Below the pieces are notes generated by a model. The model searched no databases. It worked only from the letters and a program-made list of their open reading frames with translations, and was not told the DNA's origin. From Azospirillaceae bacterium (GTDB taxonomy: Bacteria > Pseudomonadota > Alphaproteobacteria > Azospirillales > Azospirillaceae), in assembly GCA_031291675.1 (NCBI GenBank), contig JARLIO010000062.1, positions 62,001-126,000 on the forward strand: DNA of 64,000 nucleotides, read 5' to 3'. Position numbers and translations under genes: made by a program. Positions 8,424 through 17,936 of this stretch are shown piece after piece (the first letter of the stretch is position 1; every line of letters begins with the position of its first letter).

Positions 8424-8530
8424 TCTCGTGGCTCGCGTCGCTGAAAATGAGGAGGCCACTTCCACCGCCACCCCGGCAGAAGCTCCCAGGCACTCCGATA
8501 AGCCCTCTCCCCGCCGTCATGCCCGCGGCC
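8424..8530 (+). repeat. Repeat family A, partial and interrupted copy
   Basis: In opposite orientation to copy 1, this piece has the family ends GCGTCGCTGAAAATGAGAGG-like and CGTCATGCCCGCG, separated by about 60 bp of unrelated sequence. It lies immediately before the toxin remnant and probably marks the breakpoint that removed its N-terminal half. Confidence 0.6.
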
Positions 8531-8566
8531 GCTTGCGTCCAGCGGAGCAGCCCCAAGGTTTCGGAG

Positions 8567-8797
8567 CTTGTGGCCCTGGTTTGTCCGCTGACGTCCCAAC
8601 GGGTCGATGCGCCCGATTTCCGCATCAGCATTGAGCCTCGTCCCGACAATGGATTGCGAGACCGTTCGCAGATCATGGTGGACAAACCCGTGACCGTCCG
8701 CTGCGAGAGAGTTGGTCAGATCATCGGCCGCCTTGCGCCGGATGAAGTCGTCAAACTGGATACCGCCGTGGCCTTCGTCATGGGCTTGGCAGATTGA
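8567..8797 (+). pseudogene. MazF/PemK-type toxin, C-terminal remnant
   Basis: The last 76 codons match the C-terminal half of MazF/PemK endoribonuclease toxins: CPLTSQRVDAPDFRISIEP, NGLRDRSQIMVDKPVTV and RVGQIIGRL. The upstream part of the open frame is not toxin-like and runs through the family A repeat at 8424-8530, so the catalytic N-terminal strand region is missing. No MazE antitoxin is seen on either side. It is most likely a dead remnant of a type II toxin-antitoxin locus. Confidence 0.7.
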
Positions 8798-8863
8798 CGC
8801 AGCGGATTAGGATGAGGTCCGGCGCCGACACCATGCCCTCGAGCCGGTGTCGGTGCCGCCCGG

Positions 8864-11800
8864 TCAGAAGCGGAAGCGCTGGATCGGCACCTGGGTGCCC
8901 GATGGCAGGGTCAGGGTCCCGGCCAAAGTGCTGGTGAAACTCACCGCGATCTGCCCCAAGCCGGTCTGGCATTGGCTCGCGCTGTTGCCGGACACCGGAT
9001 CGCCGGTGCAGACCATGAGGCTGCCGGTGAATTGGCTCAGGCTGGTCATCGCGCCCGTCGCTGTGGCCCAACTGGCCTGGCCGCGGTTGTCATAGAAGAA
9101 GCCGCCGAAGAACATCGAGTTGCCCGCGCTGTTGCCCTGGACCTCCAGGAACCAGCCCCGGCCCGGTTCCGCCGGGTTCCACCACCAGCCGGTTTCCGGG
9201 GCCCCGGCCACCGGCCCGGCGCTCAGACCACCGGTCACGAATTCGTCGCGCTGCACCGGCTCGCTGATCAGCGGGCCGGTCAGGGTTCCGGCGCTGGCGC
9301 TGTTCAGGGTCAGGCTCTGAGTCCCCAAGACGGCCAGGACCTGCGCGGCCCGTTCGCTGCCATTCAGGGTTTGTCCGCCCTGATAGGCCAGCAGCGACCC
9401 ACTGGCCACGGTGCCGCCCGTCAAACTGGCGTACTCCGAATACCAGACCGGTGTGCTGTCGCCGGCATAGGTCGCATTGGCCAGATAAACGACATTGCCC
9501 CACGCTTCCACCGCATAGCCCCGGCCCGGGACCGATGGGTTCCACCACCAGCCGTTTGCCACCGGCGCGGTCAGCGGATTGCTGGCCAGATAGACCTGGG
9601 TGATCCCCGCCGGCGCCGTGATCGTCAGATAGCCGGCAAGATTGGTGGCGACGCTGACGAAGCCCAGGGTCCGGCCGTCGGCGGCGAAGGCTGGCAGGCT
9701 GCTGTCGCCGTTGCCGGCATTGCCGCTGGCGTCGGTACTGACCAGGGCCGTCGTGCCAATCAGGACGTCCTGGACCACGACCTGGGCGGCGCTGTTGCTG
9801 CCCCCGGTCAGATTGGCCGCCGCCGTGACATAGGCGACAAAGCGGCCATCGCCCGAAACCGCCGGCGTGGTCGCCGCCGCCTGGGCCATCTGGCCCGTGG
9901 CGTCCGCCGAGACCAGCGTCGTCGTTCCGCTGCGCCGATCGCTGCGATAGACCTGAGCGACCGCCGGGACCGTGGTTGTGGTCACCGCCGCCGTGCTGTC
10001 GAACACCACGAAACGGCCGTCGCCGGAAATCTGCGGATGCGTGCCCACGGCCAGCGCGGTCACCAGACCGGTGCTGGTATCCGTGACATAGACCTGATGG
10101 AGCCCCGCCGCGGTTCCCGCCACCAGGGTGGTGGCATCGCTTTCAAAGGCGACGAAGCGGCCATCGTCGGACACCGAGGCATTGACACTGGCGCCGTCGC
10201 CCGCGATCCCTTGCGCGCTGGCGCTGACCAGGGTCACCAGCCCGGTGCCCAGATCCTTGCGATAGATCTGGCGCACCCCTGCCGGCACCCCGGCGACCAG
10301 ATTGCTGGCCAGGCTTTCAAACACCACCACCGTGCCATCCGACGATAAAGCCGGTCCATCGGACAGGCAGTTGGCGACACTGCCATCGGCCGCGGTGCTG
10401 ACCAGGGTCGGCGACACGGTGGTATAGGTCACCAGCGCGCTGTCATCGCGGACAAGATAGACCTGACGCTGCGCCGGCCCCTGGACGATGATGTCCGAGG
10501 CATCGCTGGCGAAGGCCAGGAACCGGCCATCGCCCGACACCGCCGGCCGGCCGCTCCAACCGTCGCCCGGTCCCGCCATGGTTCCCATGAAGGTCGCATT
10601 GGAAAAGCGCTGGGACAGGCCGCTGTCGCCGGCATAGCGGTACACCTGCGGCGTCGCGTCGGTCTGGCCGCTGGTCAGGTTGGTCGCCGCCGACGGCCAG
10701 GCGGTGAACCGGCCATCGCGCGACAAAGCGGGACGCCCGCCATTGCCATTGCCATAGCTGGTAACATCGGCGGTGACACTGATCGCGATCACCGGCTCCT
10801 GAAGCCGCGGCAGCACCACCGTAATCGGGACCAGGAAGGTCCAGCTGTTGCCCGCACTGTCCTGCACCACCACCTTCAGGTTCAGGGTTTTCGAGCCGCC
10901 CGCCGCCGTCGCCAGGGTCCGGCGCGTCGTGGTCGCCGCAGTGGCTTGGGCGGTCGTTTGCACGGTTGCCGCGCTGCTGCTCGTCGTATCGGTCAGCCAG
11001 CTTGCCGGCGGCGTGCCACTGAAGCTCAGGCTGCTGGCATCGAACGTCAACCAGGACGGCAGTGCCGCACCATTGGCCTGGCTGGCGGTGATGGTCAAGC
11101 CGGTGGTGCTGGTCAGTGAATTGGCCGGCAACGCCACGGCCAGGGTCGCGCTGCTGCCGCTGGACAGATTGGACCAGTCCAGGGTCTCGGGCAGGGTGGT
11201 CTGGCCCCCCGTGCTGGTATAGGTCACACTCGCATTGGCGTTGCCCGTCGGATTGGTCGCTCCCGATCCGACCCAGCCCGGCGCGGTCGAAACCGAAACC
11301 GTGGTGAAGGCCACGGTGCAACTGGTGTCCGCGGTCACCGACAGGGTGACCGAAGCGCTCACCGTGGCGCTGGCACGGCTCGACGTCGCGGCCGTGGTTT
11401 TGGTTGCGGTTTTGCTCACCGTCGTGGTTGCCGCGGACGTCGTCGCGGTCGTGGTTCGGGTCGAGGCCGTCGAGGCTGTCGCAGCCGTCGACGCGACGGC
11501 GCAAGCGCCGCCCCAACCGGTGAGCGAAGCCCCGCTGGTCGGGGTCGCGGTCAACGTCACCGTGTTTCCGGCGGCAACCGCCTGGGTGCAGCTGGCACCG
11601 ACACAGGTCAGGCCGGCCGGGCTACTGCGGACCGAGCCGGCACCGCTGGTGGTCACGGTCAGGACATAGCCAACCGTCAGGCTGAAGCTCCGGGCGGTGG
11701 TCAGGGTGGTGGTGGCGTCGGTCGCCGTAATGGTGAAGCTGGAGGTGCCAACAACGCTCGGTGTCCCGCTCAGGGCGCCCCCGGTGCCCAGCGTGACGCC

Positions 11801-14662
11801 GGCCGGCAGGGCACCACCGGTCACGGCATAGCTGATGGTCCCGGTACCGGTCGCGACCACGGAAACGCCGCTCAGGGCCTGATCATGGGCGACAGTGCCC
11901 AGGCTGCCCGCCGCGGTCTGGAATACCGGTGCCGCGGCGTAGCTGAACTGATCGGCCGCAGTGACGGTGCTGGTGCCAGCGGGGCCGGTCACCGTGATGT
12001 CCACGGTTCCGGTGCTGCCCGCCGGGGACGTCGCGGTGATCGAGGCCGCGCTGACCACGCTGAAGGCGGTGGCGCTGACGCTGCCAAATCGGACCGACGT
12101 CGCACCGGTAAAGCCGCTGCCGCTCACCGTCACCGCCGTACCTCCGGTCTTGTCGCCGATTTTAGGGATGACCCCGGTGACGACCGGCGCCGCCGTATAG
12201 GTGAACTGATCGGCGGCGCTGGTGGTGCTGGTGCCGGCGGCGCTGGTCACCGTGACATCAACCACGCCGGCGCTGCCCGCCGGCGAAGTCGCGGTGATCG
12301 AGGTCGCACTGACCACGGTGAAGCCGCTGGCGCTGGCGCCGCCAAACTTGACCGAAGTGGCGCCGGTGAAGGCAGTGCCAGAGATTGTCACCGCCGTGCC
12401 CCCGGCAACCGGGCCGGTGGCCGGGCTGACGCCCGTGACCGTCGGCGCCGAACCATAGGTGAACTGATCGGCGGGACTGGTCGTGCTGGTGCCGGCGGCG
12501 GTCGTCACTGTGACATCGACCCAGCCGGCGCTACCCGCCGGACTGGTCGCGGTGATCGAGGTCGCGCTGACCACGGCAAAGCCGCTGGCGCTGGCGCTGC
12601 CAAACTTCACCGCGGTGGCGCCGGTGAAGTTGGTGCCGGAGATTGTCACCGCCGTGCCCCCGGCAACCGGGCCGGTGGCCGGGCTGACGCCCGTGACCGT
12701 CGGCGCCGAACCATAGGTGTACTGATCGGCGGGACTGGTCGTGCTGGTGCCGGCGGCGGTCGTCACCGTGACATCGACCCAGCCGGCGCTGCCCGCCGGC
12801 GAAGTCGCGGTGATCGAGGTCGCGCTGACCACGGCAAAGCCGCTGGCGCTGGCGCTGCCAAACTTGACCGCGGTGGCCCCGGTGAAGTTGGTGCCGGAGA
12901 TTGTCACCGCCGTGCCACCGGCAACCGGGCCGGTGGCCGGGCTGACGCCCGTGACCGTCGGCGCTGAACCATAGGTGAACTGATCCGCGGGACTGGTCGT
13001 GCTGGTGCCGGCGGCGGTCGTCACCGTGACATCGACCCAGCCGGCGCTACCCGCCGGACTGGTCGCGGTGATCGAGGTCGCACTGACCACGGTGAAGCTG
13101 CTGGCGCTGGCGCTGCCAAACTTGACCGCGGTGGCGCCGGTGAAGTTAGCGCCAGAGATTGTCACCGCCGTGCCCCCGGCAACCGGGCCGGTGGCCGGGC
13201 TGACGCCCGTGACCGTCGGCGCCGAAGCGATGTAGGTGAACTGATCGGCGGCGCTGGTGGCGCTGGTGCCAGCGGCGGTCGTCACCGTGACATCCACCAC
13301 CCCGGCGCTGCCCGCCGGAGCGCTCCCCGTGATCATTGTGGCACTGATCACGTTGAAGCTGGTGACGCTGGCGGTGCCGAACTTGACCGACGTGGCGCCG
13401 GTGAAGCCGGTGCCGGTGATCGTCATCCATGTGCCACCGGCGACCGGGCCGGTGGCCGGGCTGACGCCCGTGACCGTCGGCGCCGAAGCGATGTAAGTGA
13501 ACTTATCGGCGGTGCTTGTGGTGCTGGTGCCGCCGGGTGTCGTCACCGTGACATCCACCGCGCCGGCGCTGCCCGCCGGACTGGTCGCGGTGATCGAGGT
13601 CGCGCTGACCACGCTGAAGCTGGCCGCGCTGGCGGTGCTGAACTTGACGGCGGTGGCCCCGGTGAAGTTGGTGCCGGTGATCGTCACCGACGTGCCCCCG
13701 GCGGTTGGGCCGGTCGCCGGGCTGATGCCCGTGATCGTTGGTGAAGGAACAATCTTATACACCGCCCCCCCACCATAATTGCTGAAGAAGACATTGCCGC
13801 TACTATCGACGGTGACGCCGGTGAGTGCGTAAGTGTAGGTGCCAATCGTCTTGACCGTGCTGGTTGAACCAACCTCGCCATTGACGGCCACGATCTCCTT
13901 CACCGCGAAGTTGCCATAATCAGAGACGAAGACATTCCCGCTGCTATCCACCGCAACCCCATTGGGGCTGCTAAACCCACTGCCGACAGCGTTAACCGTG
14001 CTGGATGTACTGACCACGCCGTTAACGGCCACGATCTCCTTCACCAGGCTGTTCGTATTATCGGTGACAAAAACATTGCCGGCGCTATCCACTGCAATAG
14101 CGTTGGGGTGAGTAAACCCGCTGCCGATCGCTTTGACCGTGCTGGTCGAACTGACCACGCCGTTAACGGCCACGATTTCCTTAACCGTGGTGCCCCCGAA
14201 CACATCGGCGACGAAGACATTGCCGCTGGCATCCACCGCGACGCCGTAGGGCTCAACAAACCCGGCTCCGACCGTTTTGACCGTACTGGATGCACTGACC
14301 ACGCCGTTGACGGCCACGATCTCCTTCACCGCGGTGTTCCCGGCGTCGGAGACGAAGACATTGCCATGGCTATCGACCGCGACGCCGACGGGTTTATTGA
14401 ATCCGTTGCCGACCGTTTTGACCGTGCTGGTCGAACTGACCACGCCGTTAACGGCCACGATTTCCTTGACCGCGTTGTTGCCGTATTCGGCGACGAAGAC
14501 ATTGCCGGCGCTATCGGCCGCGATTCCGTACGGGCCGGTGAACCCGGAGCCAATCGTCACCGCTCCGGCGATAGCATTCGTGGAACCGGCAATCCACGCC
14601 ATCAGGGAAAAAACGATCAGAATGACGAGTCGGGACGGTGACCTGAAATTGCGAAATAACAT
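8864..14662 (-). CDS. Giant secreted NHL/TIG repeat protein
   Basis: A 1932-residue predicted exported protein. A signal peptide occupies about residues 1-32 (LVILIVFSLMAWIAG core). Six NHL-type propeller units follow (about 33-305, each with VAVDSxGNVFVSD and VKEIVAVNGVV), then seven IPT/TIG Ig-like domains of about 86 aa (305-905, each with GVSPATGPVAGGT). After these come a putative Ig domain, an InlB-like B repeat, a Thr/Ala/Ser-rich low-complexity linker (about 1045-1115), a TolB/WD40-like region with repeated SxDGRFVAF units, and two C-terminal GWWWNPxxPGRG domains. TIG repeats 3-5 are nearly identical in DNA, indicating recent expansion. The ATG at 14662 was chosen for its GGAG six bases upstream. 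A role in surface adhesion or polymer binding is inferred. Confidence 0.85.
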   Translation of the reverse strand: MLFRNFRSPSRLVILIVFSLMAWIAGSTNAIAGAVTIGSGFTGPYGIAADSAGNVFVAEYGNNAVKEIVAVNGVVSSTSTVKTVGNGFNKPVGVAVDSHGNVFVSDAGNTAVKEIVAVNGVVSASSTVKTVGAGFVEPYGVAVDASGNVFVADVFGGTTVKEIVAVNGVVSSTSTVKAIGSGFTHPNAIAVDSAGNVFVTDNTNSLVKEIVAVNGVVSTSSTVNAVGSGFSSPNGVAVDSSGNVFVSDYGNFAVKEIVAVNGEVGSTSTVKTIGTYTYALTGVTVDSSGNVFFSNYGGGAVYKIVPSPTITGISPATGPTAGGTSVTITGTNFTGATAVKFSTASAASFSVVSATSITATSPAGSAGAVDVTVTTPGGTSTTSTADKFTYIASAPTVTGVSPATGPVAGGTWMTITGTGFTGATSVKFGTASVTSFNVISATMITGSAPAGSAGVVDVTVTTAAGTSATSAADQFTYIASAPTVTGVSPATGPVAGGTAVTISGANFTGATAVKFGSASASSFTVVSATSITATSPAGSAGWVDVTVTTAAGTSTTSPADQFTYGSAPTVTGVSPATGPVAGGTAVTISGTNFTGATAVKFGSASASGFAVVSATSITATSPAGSAGWVDVTVTTAAGTSTTSPADQYTYGSAPTVTGVSPATGPVAGGTAVTISGTNFTGATAVKFGSASASGFAVVSATSITATSPAGSAGWVDVTVTTAAGTSTTSPADQFTYGSAPTVTGVSPATGPVAGGTAVTISGTAFTGATSVKFGGASASGFTVVSATSITATSPAGSAGVVDVTVTSAAGTSTTSAADQFTYTAAPVVTGVIPKIGDKTGGTAVTVSGSGFTGATSVRFGSVSATAFSVVSAASITATSPAGSTGTVDITVTGPAGTSTVTAADQFSYAAAPVFQTAAGSLGTVAHDQALSGVSVVATGTGTISYAVTGGALPAGVTLGTGGALSGTPSVVGTSSFTITATDATTTLTTARSFSLTVGYVLTVTTSGAGSVRSSPAGLTCVGASCTQAVAAGNTVTLTATPTSGASLTGWGGACAVASTAATASTASTRTTTATTSAATTTVSKTATKTTAATSSRASATVSASVTLSVTADTSCTVAFTTVSVSTAPGWVGSGATNPTGNANASVTYTSTGGQTTLPETLDWSNLSSGSSATLAVALPANSLTSTTGLTITASQANGAALPSWLTFDASSLSFSGTPPASWLTDTTSSSAATVQTTAQATAATTTRRTLATAAGGSKTLNLKVVVQDSAGNSWTFLVPITVVLPRLQEPVIAISVTADVTSYGNGNGGRPALSRDGRFTAWPSAATNLTSGQTDATPQVYRYAGDSGLSQRFSNATFMGTMAGPGDGWSGRPAVSGDGRFLAFASDASDIIVQGPAQRQVYLVRDDSALVTYTTVSPTLVSTAADGSVANCLSDGPALSSDGTVVVFESLASNLVAGVPAGVRQIYRKDLGTGLVTLVSASAQGIAGDGASVNASVSDDGRFVAFESDATTLVAGTAAGLHQVYVTDTSTGLVTALAVGTHPQISGDGRFVVFDSTAAVTTTTVPAVAQVYRSDRRSGTTTLVSADATGQMAQAAATTPAVSGDGRFVAYVTAAANLTGGSNSAAQVVVQDVLIGTTALVSTDASGNAGNGDSSLPAFAADGRTLGFVSVATNLAGYLTITAPAGITQVYLASNPLTAPVANGWWWNPSVPGRGYAVEAWGNVVYLANATYAGDSTPVWYSEYASLTGGTVASGSLLAYQGGQTLNGSERAAQVLAVLGTQSLTLNSASAGTLTGPLISEPVQRDEFVTGGLSAGPVAGAPETGWWWNPAEPGRGWFLEVQGNSAGNSMFFGGFFYDNRGQASWATATGAMTSLSQFTGSLMVCTGDPVSGNSASQCQTGLGQIAVSFTSTLAGTLTLPSGTQVPIQRFRF

Positions 14663-15054
14663 CAATTTCTCCATAATTCGCTTTGGGCAACCGTGCCAAT
14701 CATCATTGATGCTGATCATTTCTTCCGGTTACGGGCGTTGACCGGTTCAACCTTTATTTACAAATTTAAATAGTCGTAACATTCGAAATCACATTTTGGT
14801 CTCGCCCCATACCGAACGCACGGGAGCCTAACCAAACGTGGTCGGGGAAATCACCCCGCATACGCTGACCGATGCTGACCGAACCTGCATGGAGGATCCG
14901 GCTAACCGGTTGCAAACAAATGATAGTATGTCGAACGGGTTGGCGATGCTGACGCCACCTTGCCAAAACAGACCGTAACTGAGCGTTGTCAGCGGTGACC
15001 GGTGCGGGCTATCTTGGCGTGCGGCGATAAAATGTGCTGGCGGATGAAGGCGGT
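14663..15054. other. Divergent intergenic region
   Basis: Separates the giant repeat protein from the two-component genes. It is AT-rich around 14745-14780 and should contain promoters for both directions. No gene is seen. Confidence 0.5.
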
Positions 15055-15744
15055 ATGAAGCAACCGGTCAAGATTGTCGTTGTCGAAGACAACCGAGAGC
15101 TGCTCGACGATGTCGTGCTGTACCTGCGTCTCACCGGCTTCGACACCGTGGGCATGAGCGATGGCCGCTCGCTGGACCGCTGGCGCGCCGAGGTCGGGTT
15201 CGACATCCTGATTCTCGACATCAACCTGCCGGGCGAGGACGGTTTCTCCATCGCGCGCCGTCTGTCGGGTGACCCCGGACTCGGTATCATCATTCTGACG
15301 GCGCGTTCCGATGTCGGGGACCGGGTGCTGGCGTTGCAAGGGGGAGCGGACGTCTATTTGTCCAAGCCCGTCGACATGCAGGAGCTGGTGGCCACCATCG
15401 GTGCGCTATGGCGGCGATTAAGGCATTCCACGCCCGTTGAGATCCAATGGGTTCTGGATCCGCTTGGTTACTGGCTGACATCCCCCGACGGCGACAAGAT
15501 CGCCTTGTCCCCGCAAGAGTCCCTGCTGCTGTCCGCCCTGGCGCAGCAGCCCGACGGTGCCGATCGGGTCGACATCATCCGAGCCCTGGGCGAAACCCCC
15601 GAGCTTTACGACCCGCGCCGCCTGGAGGCGCTGGTCAGCCGTTTGCGCCGCAAATTGAAGGCCGCCGGCGAGGATGGCGAGGTGCTGCGGGCCCGCCGCG
15701 GCTCCGGCTACCTGTTCGCCGGCCGGCTGGTCCGGGCCGGTTGA
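15055..15744 (+). CDS. OmpR-family response regulator
   Basis: A 229-aa two-component regulator. The receiver domain (about residues 1-118) shows the acidic pair VVEDN, the phospho-acceptor D55 in LILDINLPGEDG, and the switch residues LTARS and LSKPVD. A C-terminal winged helix (about 140-225) includes RLEALVSRLRRKL and the RGSGYLF wing typical of OmpR/PhoB proteins. It overlaps the next gene, a histidine kinase, in a TGATG junction, so the two form a cognate pair. An in-frame start at 15034 would add seven residues. Confidence 0.93.
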   Translation: MKQPVKIVVVEDNRELLDDVVLYLRLTGFDTVGMSDGRSLDRWRAEVGFDILILDINLPGEDGFSIARRLSGDPGLGIIILTARSDVGDRVLALQGGADVYLSKPVDMQELVATIGALWRRLRHSTPVEIQWVLDPLGYWLTSPDGDKIALSPQESLLLSALAQQPDGADRVDIIRALGETPELYDPRRLEALVSRLRRKLKAAGEDGEVLRARRGSGYLFAGRLVRAG

Positions 15745-17792
15745 TGGCGCCGGGCCGATCTCCACCCGGGCGGCGTTCCGGCTCGGCGACGGCTTGGGCT
15801 TTGCCGTTCCTCCCGGCGCTCTTGCTCGCTGTTTTGCTCGGCACCGCCTTCTGTCATCGAACGGCCGCCGCCGAAGACGCGCCGCCGCCGCTGGTCCTGG
15901 CCGGCGAAGCCCCGAGCTTTGCCCTGCGCGGCCATCTCGCCCGCCTTGACGACACGGATGGCTTGCGCGGCATTGGTGACGTGGCACACAGCAATGCTTT
16001 TCGCGTCCGCCCGCCCGACGCCGACGAGCGCAACTACACCAGCGGCGCCATCTGGTACCGGTTCACGGTGGTTCGGACCCCGGAGATGCCGGCGGAATGG
16101 CTTCTGACGATCGGCGAGCCGTTCATCGAGGACATTCGCATTTTCACGCCGACCGGGGATGGCGGCTTCCGGGAGACCCGGCTGGGGCGATTGATCCCGA
16201 ACGACCGCCTGCCCCTGGCTTCCCGCCAGCACGTCGCCCGGATCGATCTGGCGCAAACCACGCCAACGACGGTCTATGTCAGGCTGGCGTCGCGCAACGA
16301 GATTCAATTCATGGCGCAACTGTGGCGGCCTGAGACCGTGCTGTTTCCCGAGGCGCGTCTGTCGATGATCCTTGGCATGCTGCTGTCCATCTCGATCGCC
16401 ATTGTCGCTGTCTACCTGATGTTCGGGATTTGGCTGCGCGATGCGACGATGCTGGCCTATGCCTTCTATGTCGCGACCATCGCCCTGATGTCCGCCTGTC
16501 ACACCGGCACGTTGGCCTTGCTGTTTCCCGCCATGGGAGGAAACAGCAATCATCTCCTGAGCGGGTTCGGGGTTGCCGGCAATCTGGCCGCGCTGACCGT
16601 GATGTGGGACCGCGTCCTCGATCTGCGAACAATGTTTCCCCGCATCCACCGCCTCTACCGGTTTGTTTGCGCCATAGCGCTGCTGTTCCTGTTCGCCGTG
16701 CCGACACCCTGGTTTCCGGCGTTGATCCAACCGAGCTTTCTGATCACCCCCGTGGTGACCCTCACCAGCCTGACCCTGGCGATCATCCGGTTGCGGCGCG
16801 GCAACAGCGGCTATCTGGTCAAATACTACATCCTCGCCTTCGCCCCTTTCCTGGTCTTCTCTCTGTTCCATGCGGCGGAGGCGCTGTTCCCGTCGCAGGT
16901 GGACATTCTTTCGGTCCGTTACATCGGCAATGCGGCGATGCTGACTCATATCACCATCCTGTGCGTCGCGCTGGGCCATCGGATCGCGCTGATCCAACAG
17001 GGAAGACTGCGCGCCGACGCCGAAGTTTCCGCAACGCGTGCGGCCATGCACGCGCACAACAACTTCGTTTCCATGCTGAGCCACCAGCTCCGCACCCCGA
17101 TGGCGATTATCCTGACCTCGGTCGGCCTGTTGGAACTGGATCAGCCCGGCAATCCACGAACGGCCCGGATCCGCGGGGCGGTGCGGCAGATGCGGGACTT
17201 GACGACCGATATCCTGGCCGATGCCCGGATGACCGAGGCCGCCGAAACGATGGCCGTGGAACCGATCGAACTCCTCCCCGTGCTGGTGTCCCTGTTGGAG
17301 GGGCGCCGCGACGGCGCGGCACGGGTCTTCCGGCAGAATTTTGACGTCGCCGCCGGTGTCATCGTGGATGGCGACCGCACGCTCCTTGGCGTGATGTTCG
17401 CCAATCTGATTGACAACGCCATCAAATACTCCCCGCCCGGAAGCGAGATTCGCATCGACGTGACCTGCGCTCACGGCGCGGTCGCCGTTACGATTGCCGA
17501 CGACGGCCCGGGCATCGCACCCGGCGAAGCCGATCGGGTCTTCGAAAGATTTTACCGCTCGCCCGCGGCATCATCGTATCCGGGAACCGGATTGGGGCTG
17601 TACCTGGTGCGCCAGATCGCACATCGTCACGATGGCAGCGTTTCGCTTGCTTCGGAGCCGGCTCGGGGCACGGCCCTTACGGTGACCCTGCCGCTTCACC
17701 GCGACCCGCAAAAGCCGAAGCCGGCCCGGCTTCATCGTCCGCATTTGATCCCGCGCTTTTACCGTGGGACGTCTGATGCCACTTCGCTTTGA
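15744..17792 (+). CDS. Sensor histidine kinase with 7TMR-DISM sensor
   Basis: A membrane kinase of 682 aa that should phosphorylate the preceding OmpR-type regulator. An N-terminal signal/membrane helix is followed by a periplasmic 7TMR-DISMED2-like beta domain (about 45-190, GAIWYRFTV) and a seven-helix membrane region (about 205-410). A HisKA domain has H447 in LSHQLRTPM, and an ATPase domain has the N box NLIDNAIKYSPPG, G1 ADDGPGIAP and G2 GTGLGLYLVRQIAHRH. The family senses extracellular carbohydrates or other small ligands. The start overlaps the regulator's stop codon. Confidence 0.92.
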   Translation: MAPGRSPPGRRSGSATAWALPFLPALLLAVLLGTAFCHRTAAAEDAPPPLVLAGEAPSFALRGHLARLDDTDGLRGIGDVAHSNAFRVRPPDADERNYTSGAIWYRFTVVRTPEMPAEWLLTIGEPFIEDIRIFTPTGDGGFRETRLGRLIPNDRLPLASRQHVARIDLAQTTPTTVYVRLASRNEIQFMAQLWRPETVLFPEARLSMILGMLLSISIAIVAVYLMFGIWLRDATMLAYAFYVATIALMSACHTGTLALLFPAMGGNSNHLLSGFGVAGNLAALTVMWDRVLDLRTMFPRIHRLYRFVCAIALLFLFAVPTPWFPALIQPSFLITPVVTLTSLTLAIIRLRRGNSGYLVKYYILAFAPFLVFSLFHAAEALFPSQVDILSVRYIGNAAMLTHITILCVALGHRIALIQQGRLRADAEVSATRAAMHAHNNFVSMLSHQLRTPMAIILTSVGLLELDQPGNPRTARIRGAVRQMRDLTTDILADARMTEAAETMAVEPIELLPVLVSLLEGRRDGAARVFRQNFDVAAGVIVDGDRTLLGVMFANLIDNAIKYSPPGSEIRIDVTCAHGAVAVTIADDGPGIAPGEADRVFERFYRSPAASSYPGTGLGLYLVRQIAHRHDGSVSLASEPARGTALTVTLPLHRDPQKPKPARLHRPHLIPRFYRGTSDATSL

Positions 17793-17813
17793 TCGTGACC
17801 GATCAAAGCGAAG
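17782..17813 (+). terminator. Hairpin overlapping the kinase stop codon
   Basis: A 14-bp perfect stem (CTTCGCTTTGATCG and CGATCAAAGCGAAG) with a 4-base loop spans the stop codon of the kinase gene. It lies between two convergent transcripts and may terminate both; no T-tract follows. Confidence 0.55.
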
Positions 17814-17936
17814 CCGGCGCCGGCGCGCCCCCGTGGCGCGCGGTCGCCGTCGCGACCGAGATCCGCCGATCATGCTTGATCGCCGCGGTCTATGCCTGTT
17901 TCGCGGGGATCGATCCGGCCTGCCGCAGCCCGGCGC

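Noticed and set aside
12400-13250. Regular repeats that could suggest a CRISPR array
   Set aside because: Units are about 258 bp, coding and in frame with TIG domains; there are no short spacers or cas genes.
11885-13778. Series of plus-strand frames of 77-360 codons with repeating motifs
   Set aside because: They are antisense shadows of the TIG repeats; the periodicity of about 258 bp comes from the minus-strand protein.
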